A stretch of 22,046 nt of DNA from Apostichopus californicus (GCA_020650975.1 JAIPMN010013153.1:1-22046), one strand, 5' to 3'. Counted from the first letter of the stretch, positions 1-11,162 are shown. Program-made: numbers and translations. The notes: generated by a model from the sequence alone, not told the origin.

Positions 1-246
1 GATAGGAAACTTCTAGAGTATAAATCCAAGGTAATCCGGGCGACTTTCGCGAAAATTTTTCTAACTCCGAAAAACACAGTGAGACACTTTGTGGGTAAAA
101 AAATGAAGGAAGGCCATTAGGGCCAATGAGGGTGTACAGTGTTAAAAGATTACCAGGGCATTCTAGACACGGTAGAATGCGGTGCATAGGTTGTGGGGAG
201 ACAGGTAAGTGGGGAACGAAGTAAATTGTTTGTTTTGTTCAGGGTA

Positions 247-386
247 CAGGGATGAGCCTGGGGTAAAAAAAAATTCACGGAACTTTGCAAAAATTGCGGT
301 ATAGGCCCCAGTTTGCGTATGCTACAGTGTGTTAGGATAATAGTTTTTGTCCCCGAGGTAGAAAAGAAATCATGGAGATTCCGCGA
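247..386 (+). repeat. Dispersed repeat, left copy (inverted partner at 21694-21832)
   Basis: About 140 bp, from CAGGGATGAGCCTGGGGTA to ATTCCGCGA, closely matches the reverse complement of 21694-21832. Shared landmarks include TTGCAAAAATTGCGGTATAG and GTTTGCGTATGCTACAGTG. A poly-A tract of nine lies near one end. There is no coding potential. The flanks do not show a clear shared target duplication, and the element class is unknown. Confidence 0.85.
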
Positions 387-2480
387 ACCTTCTACCCCAC
401 ACAGATCTGTGTTTTTATCATGATAGTCTTTAGCAGTAAATTACCTAACTTGTTGTTCTTCCTCGTTCAATTATCTGTCAATCCTATCTTTATATCTCCA
501 TTCTCTTCTTCCAATTCATCAGTCATCTCTTTGTCACACCCTTCTTATCTATTTCTCCTCTTTGTCACCCCTTCCTTAAATCTATTTCTACACACATAGA
601 GGCTCCTCTCTCTTCTCCTATTTTGTCATTTTTAATATTTTCTCAATTCTTCATGTCCACGACCCCGTCTCTCTGAGTGTCATGGACCATTAACTCTACA
701 TACCCCTGAGGAATGTCGTACATATTAGTCTCTTCAGCTGAAGACAACTCAACAAATTGATGTCTGGCATCTAATGACAACTCTAGCAATTACATATATG
801 ATGTCACAACTAAATAGCATGGACAGTATTAAAGTACTACAGTGAATAATGTACTACAGTGAATTATGTAGTGCTCAGTTTTTGAATAGCAATTTTGAGA
901 GCTCTGAAGTTTCTCTCATTACACAAAAAAAAATACTCTGGTTCCCCTGAAAGAAACAAAACAAAAACAAAAGGCCACACAAGAAACTACATATAACATT
1001 TTTGTTTATAAATGAGATATTGGGGCTCGAAGATATGTTCCGTCAGGATCGGAATAGGCCCCGACCATAATATCTATATTTATGTTCTATGAACGTCATT
1101 GTAAAAGTCCTGCTAGGTAAATAATTTTTCACTTTGCCAGCGTCGTAAGCAACCCAGGGCAACCAATATATTATTCCCTGGTTTAATAATGTACGTTTTT
1201 TTATCATTAATTAATAAACATTCAAGATGTTTTATAAATAACATGTAAATTTCTAAACAGATCAACATTAGAATAAGTGATTTATTTAAGCTACTGTAAC
1301 AGAGACAATAACGGATGGAAAGATATGAAGCCATTAATTGAATTATGTAACAGGTATTGTTTTAATTAATTTTAAGTAACTTAATAAGGTACTTAATGGT
1401 ATGTATGAAATCCTGATAATTAAATGCCTAGGTGTGTAGCTGTACCCTCCATGCATACAGTACCTATGACGTCTGGCTAGTGCTAACGAACTACTGGAAT
1501 GCATTCGAGTGCTATTCAAGTCAATTAATATCTACAGTACGCTGCGGTACTTAACACCTCATACTGTACTACAGTAGCTTCAAGCGGTTTCAACAATGTA
1601 CTCAAAATGTCCTATATTGACATGCTTAAAGGTCACATTTGAATATTTTGATTATTCAACCTAGTCAGTCAATTTCATACAGCTAAGTTTAACGAAGATT
1701 GAAAATGTATGGGAAAGTTAGCTAAAATTATGATTCAACAATGTTCTCAAACATTCTCGGTTTGCTAACTGGTGACATTAATTGGAATATATCTCAATGA
1801 ACACATATAATGTACTACCAGTCAATTTTTATAGAATGCAGAAAACCTTGATGAAAGTATCCTGCAGATTTTACCACCAACTGAGGACTTTTCACAAAAC
1901 ATGGCTAAAGTCTAGAAAGATGCAGTACATGTAACTGTAAGTATACCTACTGTAATACCTATCACTAGCCCAGCATTACTGCTTATTATCGGCAACTGTT
2001 ATTGGGCTGTTCTGATGTTTTTTGTAATTCATGGAAATGCCAGTGACAACTTGCTATTAGCCAGTCCAGTAGATTTTTGAAGCACTGGCCCCCTTTCTAG
2101 CAAACTGTGACAAAATGTGTGAATATCTAGTTCTGTACTATACGTACAGTAGTACATGTATTGAATACACAGGTGCTACAGTCAGTTCTGAGAACAAAGA
2201 GAGGCTAGGTTCTGAAGCTAGACAGTAAATGGATCATTGCGGTACTATCAAGATGTTCACTTACATAGATCTGTATGTACCGACAACAGTAGGAGGAGTG
2301 AGTGGCAGATTTATGGGGATGTTTCAATTATTTAAAACTGTCACCATAAATATATAAAGATGATGACCCAGAATGCACTGGAGGTGGTAAAACAGATTTA
2401 TAATAAACTGCTTCCAGCCATTATGGAAAAGTCTGTAATAATGATATACATGTATCTGAACAACACACAGAGAATATAAT
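387..2480. other. Gene-poor AT-rich stretch
   Basis: I see no convincing exon or gene. There is a pyrimidine-rich region (about 455-650) with two ~31-bp approximate copies of TCTTTGTCAC..TATTTCT. Other small features are a short AT-rich run with ATGTACTACAGTGAA repeated (about 830-866) and frequent TACAGTA-type words. The short open frames are low-complexity or fragmentary. Confidence 0.6.
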
Positions 2481-2488
2481 GCCGGATG

Positions 2489-2538
2489 CCCCTCTCCCTC
2501 CCCCTCTCCCTCCCCCTCTCCCTCTCCCTTCCCTCCCC
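2489..2538. repeat. CCCTCT-type polypyrimidine microsatellite
   Basis: An imperfect tandem run of CCCCTCTCCCT units. It creates a spurious Gly-Glu dipeptide repeat frame on the minus strand. Confidence 0.9.
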
Positions 2539-2854
2539 CACCCAATGGCAAATTTGAATGTCATGTTAAAGAGTTAGGAGTGAAGAAGCAGCTTTTGAAG
2601 TCTGCAAACTGTTGATGTTTACTAAGCCATTTGGATAAATTTCACCTTCACTGATGAGAAACAAGTTGGCAAGTGGACTTTGCAACTTTAGTTCAAACAT
2701 AAGTAAATAATGCACTACGCAAAAACTATAAAACCCGAGTGAATCGGGTCCTATGTGGAATACAGTTTATATTTAACTACAGAAGCTTACAGAAGCTTAG
2801 TTAACTATGAAAACTGTCGAGCAAGTGCTAGATGTATTCTAACGTTAACTATCA

Positions 2855-3007
2855 AGTAATGAACAGATCAGATTTTGTACTCAACTTTCTAGGTTTAAGA
2901 GATGCCTAAAAACTCATTTCAATAGTTTGTTCTTTTGATTGCTATTAACTTGTTTCATTAAGCTCCTAGAGCAGCTAATTCTTGATTTGGCGCTTTATAA
3001 ATCCACT

Positions 3008-3048
<41 letters not shown>
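2855..3048 (+). mobile_element. 3' end of a CR1/L2-like non-LTR retrotransposon with ATT tail
   Basis: In one frame the + strand encodes RFCTQLSRFKRCLKTHF and stops at 2936. This is the familiar C-terminal tail of CR1/L2-group LINE reverse transcriptase ORFs (xLSRFKRxLKTHxF). About 50 bp later comes GGCGCTTTATAAAT (2989-3002), then 13 perfect ATT units (3010-3048). That order, ORF tail, short 3'UTR with a GGCGCTxTATAAAT box, then a trinucleotide tail, is what a 5'-truncated LINE insertion of this group looks like. The 5' limit is unclear and no upstream RT motifs are visible. Confidence 0.6.
3010..3048. repeat. (ATT)13 microsatellite
   Basis: Thirteen uninterrupted ATT units, interpreted as the 3' tail of the LINE fragment just upstream. 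Confidence 0.95.
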
Positions 3049-3340
3049 GTTTTTACACAGTAAGGTATAGGTACAGTGTAGTGTGAGGCAGCGATCATAC
3101 AAGCCTGTGAAACTGAGTCTAACTATAAAAGCTGCAAACTATTTTTTTTTTATTTCAAAGATGATTAATGAGTGTTATCATTCTTGGAGTGACTGAAACC
3201 TCTTGAGAGAGATTGGAGAGCAGAGAGCGCACAGCTGTAAATCACAGGAAATGGCAGACAGGAGGATGAGTAGGAGGATGTAGAGGGATTAGTGACACTC
3301 ACACACTGTATGAAGTATACAAGTGCTATATAGTAGAAAC

Positions 3341-3479
3341 TATATTGTATGCAGTAGACACTAGACATTGTATGTAGTAGACACTAGACATTAGATGTAG
3401 TAGACATTGGATGTAGTAGACACTAGACATTGTATAGCACTAGACATTGTATGTAGTAGACACTAGACATTGTATGTAA
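3341..3479. repeat. 23-bp minisatellite, about six copies
   Basis: Tandem units of TTGTATGTAGTAGACACTAG-ACA type, some shortened (TTAGATGTAGTAGACA, TTGTATAGCACTAGACA). Confidence 0.85.
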
Positions 3480-3516
3480 GATGTTACTGGTTCTCTATGG
3501 TTGTATTGACATGTAC

Positions 3517-3637
3517 AGTATGGTACTAATGGTAGCCTAGGTTAGGTTATATACCTATGTCAGTATGGTAGGTTAGGTTATATTGTACACCTACAGTATG
3601 TTAGGTTATGTTATATTGTAAACCTACAGTATGTTAG
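3517..3637. repeat. 33-bp minisatellite, about three copies
   Basis: Units begin AGTATG(G/T)TAGGTTA, continue GGTTATATTGTA and end ACCTAC. The first copy is longer and more diverged. It lies 37 bp after the preceding minisatellite. Confidence 0.75.
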
Positions 3638-5097
3638 AGGAACCATAACATCAAATAAACAGAGGCCTCTCAGGACTGATGTTATGGCTGGTACTCTGAT
3701 TTATTTCATAACAATCAGTTTCAAACAACTACAGTACCTCCAGTCCTCATCCTGTGTTACTATGGCAACAGTGTAACAGACAAGTTTTCTCTCACAATGT
3801 AAGACAGTTATCTTCCCACTCAATAAATGTACACTTCTCTGATCCTCCTACTCTAACACTGAATCTCTGAAACTACTGGTCTCAAGGAGACCCTACTAAC
3901 TGTAAGCACTGCCAAAGATTTCATTTCCAACATCCATAATCCCATCCCTTTCCAGACCACCTCATCCTAATATCTCACTGTTAGGAACCCCAAAAGCCTC
4001 CAAATGTGCCTACAGTATATAGGGCTGCCCAATACAGTTGCATGTACCAATTTATACAAGACCACAGACAGAATGAGCTGCCACACCTACAGTGTATATA
4101 ACTATGATTAACCCAGGTGGGCTATACCATTCATGGGTAACACCTATCCCACAGTACTGTATACTGTACATAGCAACTAACAAAATATCTTCAATGTGTC
4201 AAAAAGTACTGAAAACATTGGTCAGTTAGGTAATGAAATGTGCAATCCTTCAAGGGAATATTATTTATTTCAATTGTAGACTTGTTCCTCAAACAAAATT
4301 AATTGCTGCTAACTAAAATCATCCTACAGTACATACTTACTAATTATATGAATATTAAAGTCTAGAACAGCTAGTCAACTTATCCTACTGTACAGTACAT
4401 GCTTCAATGCTGTTGACTGTTGAGCCTATACAATACATACAACTCACACATGTATAACACAATCTATATCACCAGTTCCACTGGCCCATACTACTCCACC
4501 TGGAGCTGTAAAATTGAATCATTCCCCACAAATCCAAATCCAACCACTCACTCAGACCCCATAAAGTATCCTGTTACCTCAGAATCTCACACATATTTAC
4601 TCACTCTTATTCAACAAGAAATATTTTAGCCCAGCAGCTCCACAACAGGTCTGACCTTTTAAGGTCAAGAGGTCACCGATCCCTGTTCCTATCTGTGGTT
4701 AATTTTAGAATTTAAGTATTTTGCTGCCGGTAGTCAAAGCAGCATGACAATTTTCTCACACTAATATTTCCAGACTTGGTATTTTGAAATCCCTTGGGGT
4801 GTGGATTTGCTTTGGTTTGGTTTTGGTTTGTGAATGAAATTGTGGAATAGATTGGAATAAAATTATATAATTTAAGATTCCATAGACCGGATTATAATAC
4901 CATCGATGAAAGCTTACAACAGACAAGTATTTAAACGCAAAATGTTGAACCCCCTTTTTTGGGCATAATTCTTTGTTAGATTTGACAAACTTCTCTATTC
5001 ATATAGCATATATACTGAAGCTACAGTTGTACAGATGAATTGGCATTTCAGTCATTTGTTTCGGCCATAAAAATATTTTTAAAACGCACAAAAGATA
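3638..5097. other. Gene-poor stretch
   Basis: I see no supportable exon, RNA gene or element. The sequence is AT-rich with frequent ACAGTA words, and its single + strand open frame of about 70 codons has no recognisable content. A TTTGGTTTGG-type run lies at about 4809-4830. Confidence 0.5.
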
Positions 5098-5524
5098 TTC
5101 TCCAGGTACGCCGACACACTAGTTGAGCACTAGGTTTATATTCTCCAGGTACACCGACACACTAGTTGAGCACTAGGTTTATATTCTCCAGGTACGCCGA
5201 CACACTAGTTGAGCACTAGGTTTATATTCTCCAGGTACGCCGACACACTAGTTGAGCACTAGGTTTATATTCTCCAGGTACACCGACACACTAGTTGAGC
5301 ACTAGGTTTATATTCTCCAGGTACACCGACACACTAGTTGAGCACTAGGTTTATATTCTCCAGGTACGCCGACACACTAGTTGAGCACTAGGTTTATATT
5401 CTCCAGGTACACCGACACACTAGTTGAGCACTAGGTTTATATTCTCCAGGTACACCGACACACTAGTTGAGCACTAGGTTTATATTCTCCAGGTACGCCG
5501 ACACACTAGTTGAGCACTAGGTTT
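5098..5524. repeat. 43-bp minisatellite, ten near-identical copies
   Basis: Unit starts fall at 5098, 5141, 5184, 5227, 5270, 5313, 5356, 5399, 5442 and 5485. The unit begins TTCTCCAGGTAC(G/A)CCGACAC and continues through CTAGTTGAGCACTAG. The copies are identical except for one G/A position per unit (GTACGCC versus GTACACC). Each unit can form a small hairpin (CTAGT-TGAGC-ACTAG). There are no unique spacers, so this is a minisatellite and not a CRISPR array. Confidence 0.97.
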
Positions 5525-7316
5525 TCCTGTTGTTTTTTTTTATCTTTTTGTTCTTCTTGGGGTTTTTTTTTCATTTTTTACATATAAATTTTTCTCAATA
5601 CAGCTTTGGTTTTGAAACACACAGTATGCTACAGTACACAGTGTACTGGTATCCCCCTACTCACCCACAGTAATGTGTACAGTGCAATAAAATTGTGGTG
5701 TACATTAAAGGTATGCTGTAAATATTGGTTCCAATATGCTAGATCTTCAAATATGGTCACCTTTGGTCAAAATTCTTAAACTGTTTTTATTACAACCTTC
5801 GAGGAAATTTTTCTCACTGGGACATTCAGTCATATTGTGTGTTCCTTAAAAATTGTCTGAGAACAATTTGGAAGGTCAAGACCTACAGGAAAGTACTTTT
5901 TGAAAACTTCTAGCATTTATAGCGTGCTATAATTTGGGACCACTACAGACTACCTTTAATGAATGTCTGGTAGGACAGACAGATGTTTTCAAAACAACTT
6001 GCAAACCTCTGCCACTGGGCTTTATCACTCTCCAATGCAACTAACACAGGACACTTGGGCTAGTTCAGGCTTCAAATGCCTTTCTGCTTTATACCCATCC
6101 CCCCACCCAACCCCCCCCCCTCCCCCCTTCGAACCATCACCAGAGAAGCTTGACGAGATTCTGATCAATTGCAAATCCAACCTTTAGATTACAGCATGTA
6201 GGACAGATGTTATCGTATACTGTACATCTACCATCACTTACACTTGTTCTCGTTTAAAAGCAATTCAATCGCTAATTTACCAACCTTTAATAATAGTATT
6301 TATGGCATACATTGTGAACTTATCAAATAGTCATTAACTTTTATAGGGTTCATTATCATTGATACATCCATAAAATACATTAACCAAAACAATGACGAGA
6401 TAACATTATTCATGAACAGAATCTCGTAACCTAATCAGTTGCAGTACAGTTTAGGTGTTATGTTTCTCTTTTGTTTCCATGGGAACAGGCTTAACCACCT
6501 GTGAACTTGTTTGTGTTTTTGGAATCTCTATTATCTTACTTCTGTAAATGCAAACTCCTGATATTGAGTGGTACACCCTCAATAAAACACAACATGATAA
6601 GACATTAGGTACGTTGTCTCTATTGAGAGTGTACCATGGTTAAGCACAGATATCAATTGAAGCCCTATAAAACCTGGTAGAAATCTACTGGCTAAATATA
6701 TCAAGCTTGATCAAGGAAAAAACCTTTCTTGTGAGAAAGTAATAGATCCTTGTTCTGACTTTGTCAAAGTCACAACAAAAAGTACCACGATTTACTTTCA
6801 AAAAAATGCTCCACCCACACACAATACATTATTTACTGAAGGAGTTATAACAGGGTACAATGTACAGGTTCTGTAGGACTTATGTGTTAATACAAGTCAT
6901 GGTATATTCAAAGAGAAATTATTATCCAAATCAAACATGTTTCTTGGTACTTTTTAAGAAAAAGTCGCCCAGGAAAGAACCTGGGCACGAAAACCAAACT
7001 ACCAAACGACTGATCCGCTCTCAGCCCCAGTCCCCTTGCATCGGGACTGTGACTGTGTGATCATCGTCGGGTGTGCATCACCATTCCCCTCGAAAGGGAA
7101 CAGATACATGTTTCATGGTACATTCAAGTAATCTTGAGTTAAAGCAAGTCCATACAATCTTCAATACATGTGATGATTCCAAAACCTACAAACTTTTTTC
7201 TTTCTATTCTTTGTTGTTTTTGCTTCCTTCTGGGAAAATATTGGTTCAATGCTAAGTGTTAAATGAAACAACCACAAAGAGAGTTGAACAGTATATATGC
7301 TGACACAGTAAATTTA
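5525..7316. other. Gene-poor stretch with poly-T and poly-C runs
   Basis: No exon is recognised. It contains T runs just after the minisatellite (5530-5580), a C-rich tract at about 6097-6128 and a small foldback at 6569-6636. The two + strand open frames near 6860-7255 (about 60 codons each) show no recognisable protein features. Confidence 0.5.
6569..6636. repeat. Small imperfect foldback
   Basis: TGGTACACCCTCAATA at 6569-6584 pairs with TATTGAGAGTGTACCA at 6621-6636 (one mismatch in 16). Weaker pairing continues outward (GATAT on one side, ATATC on the other). It could be a decayed short inverted-repeat element. Confidence 0.55.
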
Positions 7317-7444
7317 AATTAAATAAAACTGTTAGCAAACTGCTTATCCACTAGAGAGCCTGTGTAGGAGAATGTGTAAAAGTAAGTTGGCCTGACATTT
7401 CGATCCTAGCAGGATCTTCTTCAAAGGCTAAATGAAGAAGGGCT
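7317..7444 (-). mobile_element. Hammerhead-like, Penelope-style short retroelement, copy A
   Basis: On the minus strand this reads CATTTAGCCTTTGAAGAAG, a GATCCT-GCT-AGGATC hairpin, GAAATGTCAGGCC, then a 3' part ending AACAGTTTTATTT. It is the same family as copies B, C and D. The hairpin followed by GAAAxGTC is arranged like the core of the hammerhead ribozymes known from Penelope-like elements. TAAATTTA flanks it on both sides (7309-7316 and 7445-7452), a possible but AT-rich 8-bp target duplication. It has no coding capacity. Confidence 0.6.
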
Positions 7445-7452
7445 TAAATTTA

Positions 7453-10332
7453 TAAGAGCTTACCGAACGACCTTTGGAAAGAACTACTCATGGAGCTACT
7501 GTACTAAAACAGTGACTAAGTATGCCTGTATTCTACATAAAGGTACACGGCCAGGATGTGGTTTCAAACAAACGGTAACATTCTACGCTTTATCAAATAT
7601 GCTGAAATACCAGTTTAGTAGTGTAAATAAAACTCTACATAGCAAGGTTCAACAATACTCAAGCTATATGCTTAAATTGTTCTTCAAATATCTTTCTTTT
7701 GTAGTCTGTGCCAAGTGTTTGAGATTGCGTCATAAGTTATTCTTGGAACATGTACTGTATGCATAAATTGAGTCACACATTTTGATCACAATGTTACAAA
7801 ACTAACTAAAACTTGTAGGTACGGGGCTTTAATAAAATACAACAAATAAACTGCAGGGTAGGTTACAGTGTGGTACAATAAAACTTTCCACTAAATTTAT
7901 CAGTTTAACTTTTTTTACACAGAAAAAGGTCAGAATCAACTTTTTGAAAACTGAGTTATTAAAATACTTTTTGCTAAAAAGCATCATCACTTTATTTGAC
8001 TCCTCAGTCCTCAATGATAATATAGCAATTATTACAATTGATGTCTCATAAACCATAGCTTACAGATTATTACTGTAGTACTAGTAAAGGGAATGGGAGA
8101 GGTGAGTTTATGTTGACAAGAGAAACTTACTTACTACGATGTGTCCATGACACTTACCTTTTAGCAACAGCCTATGTGATATGACACTATGGGTTTATAA
8201 CATCATTGGGACTACAGGTGATTTCTCCCTTTCAGAAGTAAACAATCCTCCCCCACCCCCCCCCCACCCCCTTTTAGGCACTGATAACATCCAGGACAAA
8301 TATCTAAATGCAACCAGCAGTGTTGCTTGTATTGTTGAATTATAGAAGCTTTGTAAATCTATAAAAAATCACAACATTACAGTGTCCAAATTTAAAAAAA
8401 TACTTTTATTCCAATCCTTGTAATTTACTCAATTCCAGAGTCCACCTGTGGTTCCCTGACATAAGATAGAAGGACAAGTTGTGGTGGTCTAGGAAACAGA
8501 ATAACTTTAAGGGGTTTCCTCTCCCATTTGTGGGAAATGTACTTTGAATCGTACCTACCCTGGTACCAGAATTTCAGGAAAAAAGCAATGCCTTATTTGT
8601 ATTCAAAGATTGGGGTTCTGTTACTATAATTTTTCTGGGGTATCAGTTATTTTGAAAATAAAATAACAGTGGCATCCCGGCTGATAATGGTCTCATGTGT
8701 GAAATACAAAAGCATAAACTCAACGGTCAAACACTTTGTATTATTTGTGTTTTTGAAAACATGAACATTGAATCACTTTTTCTTTTCTTACAATTAACTG
8801 ACTTAATATTCCTTCACTTTACATCAGAAGTGAACTGGACATGAGCCTGGAATTTTGATAGGCCAAGGCCTACATTGGTTTGAATAAATAAGTCTATTGA
8901 CATCTCAAAAAACTTCTAGTTTAGTTTAGTCTAGTTTAGTTAAAGACATTGTTGACTGCTTGTTTAGTACATGGAAAAGATATTTTCATTGCCTTGACTT
9001 TATACCCCTAGGACTTAATGCACATTTACCCTGATGGTCAAATTTCTATGCAAAATTAATGAAACTTTGCATTGTCTGTACATATCCATTGCTTCATACC
9101 AAGTTCTCGGCGCAAAAAAAGACAAAAAGTCTGGTAGCCCTTAGCCTGGTACTAGTTTAAGCTTAGCCACCGTAAAAACAAATAATTTTCTTTAACCGAA
9201 GAACCTAGGCCTGGTACAGGCTACACTAATGACTGTTAAGTTTCTACCTGAGTAATTGGTTAGGCCCTAGGTCTTACTCCTGTTTAAGTCTAAGTTAAAG
9301 TCATAGTTAGCATGCCCTAGTTGTACTACTGCCACTGGACCTGGCATTACTGTAGCAGCACTCTGGCACATGAAAACCTAGTACAGTAGTAGTACTGTAG
9401 GACTAGGACCAAGGCTAACTTAAATAAGCCCAACTACAAAATACTAGTAACACTGACTAAGTAAAGTAAAAGTACACTATCCTAGTAAAACTAGGTTACT
9501 ACCAGTTACTAAAGTAATACTATTATTAATAAGGCTACAGTACTGTATCAAGTGCCCATTATAAAGCGACGGAGACTCATGCTTAAGATTAAGAATAACG
9601 TTTCAACTAACTAGGCCTACAGTATATAACAGTACATATATAATGAGACTAAGCACACATTAGAGTAGAGTAGAGACCACCAGTCCAATGACATTGATGG
9701 TCAAGAAAATTATATTTTCCGTTTATGTTCACCAAATTCAGACTAATTACGAGGCGTAAACACAAGATATTTGGAATACGACTAAAGAGCTTCCACAAAG
9801 AAGTTACTTACCAGTCTGAGAGAAAAATATCCACAATAAGTCCGAATTGGTTTTGAAAAACTTGTTAGGTGCGTTCAGGTATCCAGGCCTATAAGGCTAT
9901 AGTGTATGCTAGCGTGTTCATCTAATACATAACAGTACTCGTCCAATACACCTGTACTACGGATGACTGGCTTTATGACTCAAAATTCAAATGAAACAGA
10001 TTCTACGTTACGGGTAGGAATGTAATAAATAATAGATGGCGCTGTTGCAAAAATAATCGCATCACAAATGTGATTAACTTGCAAACCTGTTAAGACGTTA
10101 CCCATTAAATGTTTATATCCAACCGGTGTTCGACTTTCAGTGAGGTTCGAAATCATGGGCGGATCCGAGTTCCGGAGGGGTTCCAGAGGGTCCAAACCCT
10201 TTATTTAAAACTGAAATACCACTAATAGTTAAATTCATACATAATTTTAGTCAAACCAAGTTTCACAGTGGATAATATTACGACAATTCGTAAACAAATA
10301 TCGTTTTTGTTTAACGATCTTTCCTATGCACC
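7453..10332. other. Gene-poor stretch
   Basis: No gene is recognised. It holds a poly-C tract (about 8249-8274), a TTTAG-type repeat (about 8918-8943) and a region rich in CTAGTA/AGTACAG words (about 9140-9660). On the minus strand, CAGACTG|GTAAGT at about 9816-9804 resembles a splice donor, and an open frame lies just upstream (10195-9980), but nothing identifies an exon. Confidence 0.45.
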
Positions 10333-10342
10333 GCTATTTTAG

Positions 10343-10457
10343 AAGAAGATCCTGCTAGGATCGAAACGTCAGGCCAACTTACTTTTACACATTCTATTAC
10401 ACAGGCTCTCTAGTGGATAAGCAGTTTGTTAACAGTTTTATTTTATTTTGATTCACA
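10343..10457 (+). mobile_element. Hammerhead-like, Penelope-style short retroelement, copy B, with target duplication
   Basis: A 115-bp insertion with GAAGAAG at its start (10342-10348), then the GATCCT-GCT-AGGATC hairpin, GAAACGTCAGGCC, and a 3' end TTAACAGTTTTATTTTATTTT. It is flanked by a perfect 10-bp direct repeat GCTATTTTAG (10333-10342 and 10458-10467). The short length, sharp 5' truncation and target duplication indicate retroposition. It is opposite in orientation to copy A, but its own target duplication shows it inserted independently. Confidence 0.7.
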
Positions 10458-10467
10458 GCTATTTTAG

Positions 10468-11162
10468 TAATAGTTTTGGTTCGCCTCCAAAGCCTCTCCC
10501 TTTCAAGCAATCCCAGATCGGACACTGTATCTAAGAGTATATTATTCTCAGGGCTTTTCTCAAGCTTATTGTATTCTTGTCATTGTAACAGGACTTGTTG
10601 TACGATTACAACAGCATGATTGCGAATGCAAGTCGAATCTCCCACGAGTACAAAAGCATGAACAAAACACAATGGAGATTATCAGCTTATATCCTAAAAT
10701 CAGTTTCACCAAGCTCTTCTCCGTCTCATATTCTGTGTAAGAGAAACTTAAATATTAGCAGTATGGACTCATTTCTCTGTTCAGCTGGTGTTGTAAACTA
10801 TTTGCCAAGTATAGTTGAATTTAAGCACATGAGTGTATGTATGATGGGTATATCCTGAGTGGGTATAGGGGGTTGGGTGGGTATGGGTATGGGTGGGTAT
10901 GGGGGGTTGGGCGGGCACTTAAAAAGTTCTTATAATTAACCTATAAGCCAGTTCGACAGAAGATTTTTCTCACTTAGTTTTCTTCTGCTTCATGAAAATG
11001 TAACCCAAAAGAATGTAATCTTGGTAATTTATTTTTTGCCCAAGAGTCACAATACTGAACTAAGAGATTATTAATTTCTCAGATACATAATACATGCACA
11101 GGACTGACCAGCTTTTAGTGACGATTACGTCATGATAGACCAATCCATTGCGTCATAATGAT
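10468..11162. other. Stretch without a recognised gene
   Basis: It contains one + strand open frame (10595-10858) preceded by GTAACAG, which resembles an acceptor, but no protein family is recognised and no partner exon is visible. A G-rich GGGTAT tract follows at 10858-10916. Confidence 0.45.
10858..10916 (+). repeat. GGGTAT/GGGTTGGG G-rich tract
   Basis: Irregular repeats of GGGTATGGGT, GGGGGTTGGG and GGTGGGTATGGG supply many G runs of three or more at short spacing, so the + strand could form G-quadruplexes. Confidence 0.75.

Noticed and set aside
372..599. 75-codon + strand open frame near the left end
   Set aside because: It is a hydrophobic and Ser-rich reading of pyrimidine-rich DNA with no recognisable domain.
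2324..2551. Minus-strand frame with a Gly-Glu repeat
   Set aside because: The repeat is just the reading of the CCCTCT microsatellite; the remainder has no protein-like features.
5098..5524. CRISPR-like array of 43-bp repeats
   Set aside because: Units are directly adjacent with no unique spacers, there are no cas genes, and the window is clearly eukaryotic.
9980..10195. Minus-strand frame leading toward a GTAAGT-like donor near 9810
   Set aside because: It stops well before the donor and the residues match nothing known to me, so it is probably chance.
7317..10457. Copies A and B as terminal inverted repeats of one 3.1-kb transposon
   Set aside because: Copy B has its own perfect 10-bp target duplication and copy A a probable 8-bp one, and no transposase-like frame lies between them, so they are independent insertions.
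10595..10858. Possible + strand exon (acceptor-like GTAACAG upstream, GTAAGA inside)
   Set aside because: The encoded residues look somewhat protein-like, but no family is recognised, the pyrimidine tract is weak and no neighbouring exon is found; transcript evidence would be needed to accept it.
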